DNA from: Streptomyces sp. H27-H1
Lineage (GTDB): Bacteria; Actinomycetota; Actinomycetes; Streptomycetales; Streptomycetaceae
Reading direction: 5' to 3'
Length of the DNA stretch: 64,000 nucleotides
Assembly (NCBI RefSeq): GCF_026627445.1
Contig: NZ_JAPNLJ010000019.1
Location: forward strand, 62,001-126,000
The translations under genes and the position numbers were made by a program. The notes under the pieces are model-generated. The model was given only the letters and a program-made list of their open reading frames with translations, was not told where the DNA came from and made no database searches. Of the stretch, positions 62,674 to 64,000 are shown piece after piece; the stretch's first letter is position 1, and each line of letters opens with the position of its first letter.

Positions 62674-63567
62674 ATGGGCCTCGCCGCCCCCCTGCCCGTC
62701 AGTGACCGGTTCCTGGAAGTCCTGGAACGGCTCAGCTCGCGCTCCATCGAGGAGTACTACAACCCGTACCAGCAGTTCGACTGGCCCGAGAAGCTCGAAG
62801 AGGGCCGGCTCTGGATGACCCCCGAGCTGCTCACCGTCTACGGCACCCCCTTCTACGAGGAGCTCGGCGAGGAGACCATCCACCGCCTCTCCAAGTGGGA
62901 GAGCATCAACTTCTACAGCCTCAACGTGCACGGCATCCGTGAGCTGCTCATCGAGGTGGTCGGCCGGATCCACATGCCCGGCTTCGAAGTACCCTCCGAC
63001 TTCTTCCACCACTTCATCGGCGAAGAGAACGAACACATGTGGTTCTTCGCCGAGTTCTGCCGCCGCTACGGCGACAAGATCTACGGCTCGACCGCCATGC
63101 GCGCCGACTCCGCGTGGGAACCGGATGTGGAGAACTTCCTGGTCTTCGCCCGGATCCTGTTCTTCGAGGAACTCGTCGACCACTACAACACGAGGATGGC
63201 GCGGGACGAGTCCCTGTGCCACACCATCCGCGAGGTCAACCGCATCCACCACCAGGACGAGTCACGGCACATCGCCTTCGGGCGCGAGCTGGTCTCCCTG
63301 CTGTTCAAGCGGATGCGGGACACGGTGTCCGTGCAGCGGCTCGCCGAAGTGGAGGCGTACCTCAAGCGGTACGTCGTCTACAGCGTCAACTCCCTCTACA
63401 ACCCGCACGTGTACCGCGACGCCGGCATCGCCGACCCGCTGGCACTGCGCAACGCGCTGGTCGCCGACGAGGGACGCCGTCCGTACGAGCGCAAGGCCAT
63501 CCGCAAACCGCTCGGCTTCTTCCTTAAGGCCGGGATCTTCACCGATGACGTCCTGCCCGTCGTCTGA
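62674..63567 (+). CDS. AurF/CmlI-type diiron N-oxygenase
   Basis: The 297-residue product has GAGGGA before the ATG. The carboxylate-bridged diiron ligands match the AurF pattern: a Glu in helix 1 (Glu76 or Glu90), Glu118-x-x-His121 (EENEHMWFF), Glu165 (FFEELVDHY), and His192-x3-Glu196-x2-His199 (HHQDESRH). AurF and CmlI oxidise amines to nitro groups. Relatives make nitroso, hydroxylamine or azoxy products. The substrate is not predictable, but the ligase-like gene downstream suggests a carrier-bound amino acid. Confidence 0.88.
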   Translation: MGLAAPLPVSDRFLEVLERLSSRSIEEYYNPYQQFDWPEKLEEGRLWMTPELLTVYGTPFYEELGEETIHRLSKWESINFYSLNVHGIRELLIEVVGRIHMPGFEVPSDFFHHFIGEENEHMWFFAEFCRRYGDKIYGSTAMRADSAWEPDVENFLVFARILFFEELVDHYNTRMARDESLCHTIREVNRIHHQDESRHIAFGRELVSLLFKRMRDTVSVQRLAEVEAYLKRYVVYSVNSLYNPHVYRDAGIADPLALRNALVADEGRRPYERKAIRKPLGFFLKAGIFTDDVLPVV

Positions 63568-63601
63568 ACGAGCCGTCCGTCGTCCGAGAGGTGACTCCAC
63601 C

Positions 63602-64000
63602 ATGACCGTGACAACCCATGCGAGCGTCGGGGAGACGAGGGGCCTGCCGTCCCTCGGACCCGAGGGGACCGCCCTGCTGCGGCTCCTCGACGACACCTTC
63701 GAGGGCTGGGGCGTGAGCGCGGGCGCCCGCCCGATGACCATGCCCCCGCTGCTGCTGGCATCCGACCTGGCCCGGCTCGACTACTACGACAACTTCCCCC
63801 ACCAGGCCGTCGTCGCGGCCCCGCTCGACCTGGCGGCAAGGGAGACCAGCGAGTTCTGTACGGACAGCGGTTGCTTCCCCTGCACCGCCCTCCAGCCGGC
63901 AGCGCTCGGACTCCCGTCCGCGTCCTGCTACGCCGTCTACATCGACCATCAGGGCCGCCAGGTCGCGGACGACACCCTGGTCACCGTTGTCGGCTGGTGC
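63602..64000 (+). CDS. Class II aaRS-like amino acid:carrier-protein ligase, N-terminal part
   Basis: The gene is cut by the window end after 133 codons. GAGAGG precedes the ATG. The visible part (LLRLLDDTFEGWGVSAGA, then DYYDNFPHQAVVAAPLDL, and CYAVYIDHQGR before VTVVGWC) follows the order of the truncated seryl-tRNA-synthetase-like enzymes that activate Gly or Ala and load it on a carrier protein. The Cys near the motif-2 start fits their zinc site. The active site lies outside the window, so the call is provisional. Confidence 0.55.
   Translation, partial: MTVTTHASVGETRGLPSLGPEGTALLRLLDDTFEGWGVSAGARPMTMPPLLLASDLARLDYYDNFPHQAVVAAPLDLAARETSEFCTDSGCFPCTALQPAALGLPSASCYAVYIDHQGRQVADDTLVTVVGWC

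Noticed and set aside
60152-64000. Valanimycin-type azoxy cluster
   Set aside because: VlmL is a true seryl-tRNA synthetase and no VlmA/VlmH/VlmR homologues are visible here. The chemistry may be related, but the identity is not supported.

Overview
This 64-kb window is high-GC chromosomal DNA from a Streptomyces or very close relative. The evidence is the GC-rich third codon positions, frequent GTG starts, ATGA/GTGA gene overlaps, many predicted leaderless genes, two rare TTA codons, and families typical of the genus (MocR regulators, F420-dependent enzymes, secreted SGNH hydrolase, L,D-transpeptidase, P450s). Only about 62 genes are real; most other open frames are shadows caused by GC skew. 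I see no rRNA, tRNA, CRISPR array or intact transposon.

Left part (1-31.6 kb). An AsnC/Lrp regulator faces a TTA-containing NB-ARC-like ATPase. Next comes a decay zone at 3.48-4.11 kb. There a right-end relic of an IS200/IS605 (TnpB-type) element separates the 3' remnant of a Mth938-domain gene from the 5' remnant of an exonuclease gene, which also carries a premature stop. The following block is built around allantoin and glyoxylate use. It holds malate synthase, a MocA-like nucleotidyltransferase with a coupled small ORF, a MocR regulator, a two-component system followed by an ABC exporter, and allR-allB-alc. A 15-bp box (TTYC-N7-GGAA type) occurs inside the aceB promoter spacer and three times between allR and allB, consistent with an AllR regulon. 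Then come housekeeping or accessory enzymes, a P450, and a sugar uptake operon (lipoprotein, permease, ATPase, ROK kinase, membrane protein) opposite a Gfo/Idh/MocA oxidoreductase. Metallo-hydrolase, exonuclease III and two conserved hypothetical genes follow.

Middle (31.6-48.9 kb). A gluABCD-type polar amino acid transporter has an odd repeat-bearing lipoprotein N terminus. After it come a secreted alpha/beta hydrolase, a lipoprotein L,D-transpeptidase, FemX-like and MurJ cell-wall genes, an OmpR-type two-component system with a lipoprotein, a second P450, gamma-glutamyltransferase, and a methionine aminopeptidase facing a small XRE regulator across an AT-rich palindromic switch.

Right part (48.9-64 kb). 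An alginate-lyase-family pseudogene and a large Ala/Pro-rich protein with a TTA codon precede a reductive pyrimidine catabolism operon: beta-ureidopropionase-like amidohydrolase, class III aminotransferase, dihydropyrimidinase and an F420-dependent oxidoreductase. A DHA2 efflux pump with twin CsoR-like operators follows. The window ends in what looks like a natural-product operon. It starts from a strong promoter with a built-in palindrome (60.08-60.11 kb) and contains a MaoC-like dehydratase, two methyltransferases, an AurF/CmlI-type diiron N-oxygenase with all expected metal ligands, and the start of an aminoacyl-tRNA-synthetase-like amino acid:carrier-protein ligase. A cystathionine-synthase-like PLP enzyme sits just upstream. 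This operon is the best candidate for an undescribed system, and it runs off the right edge.
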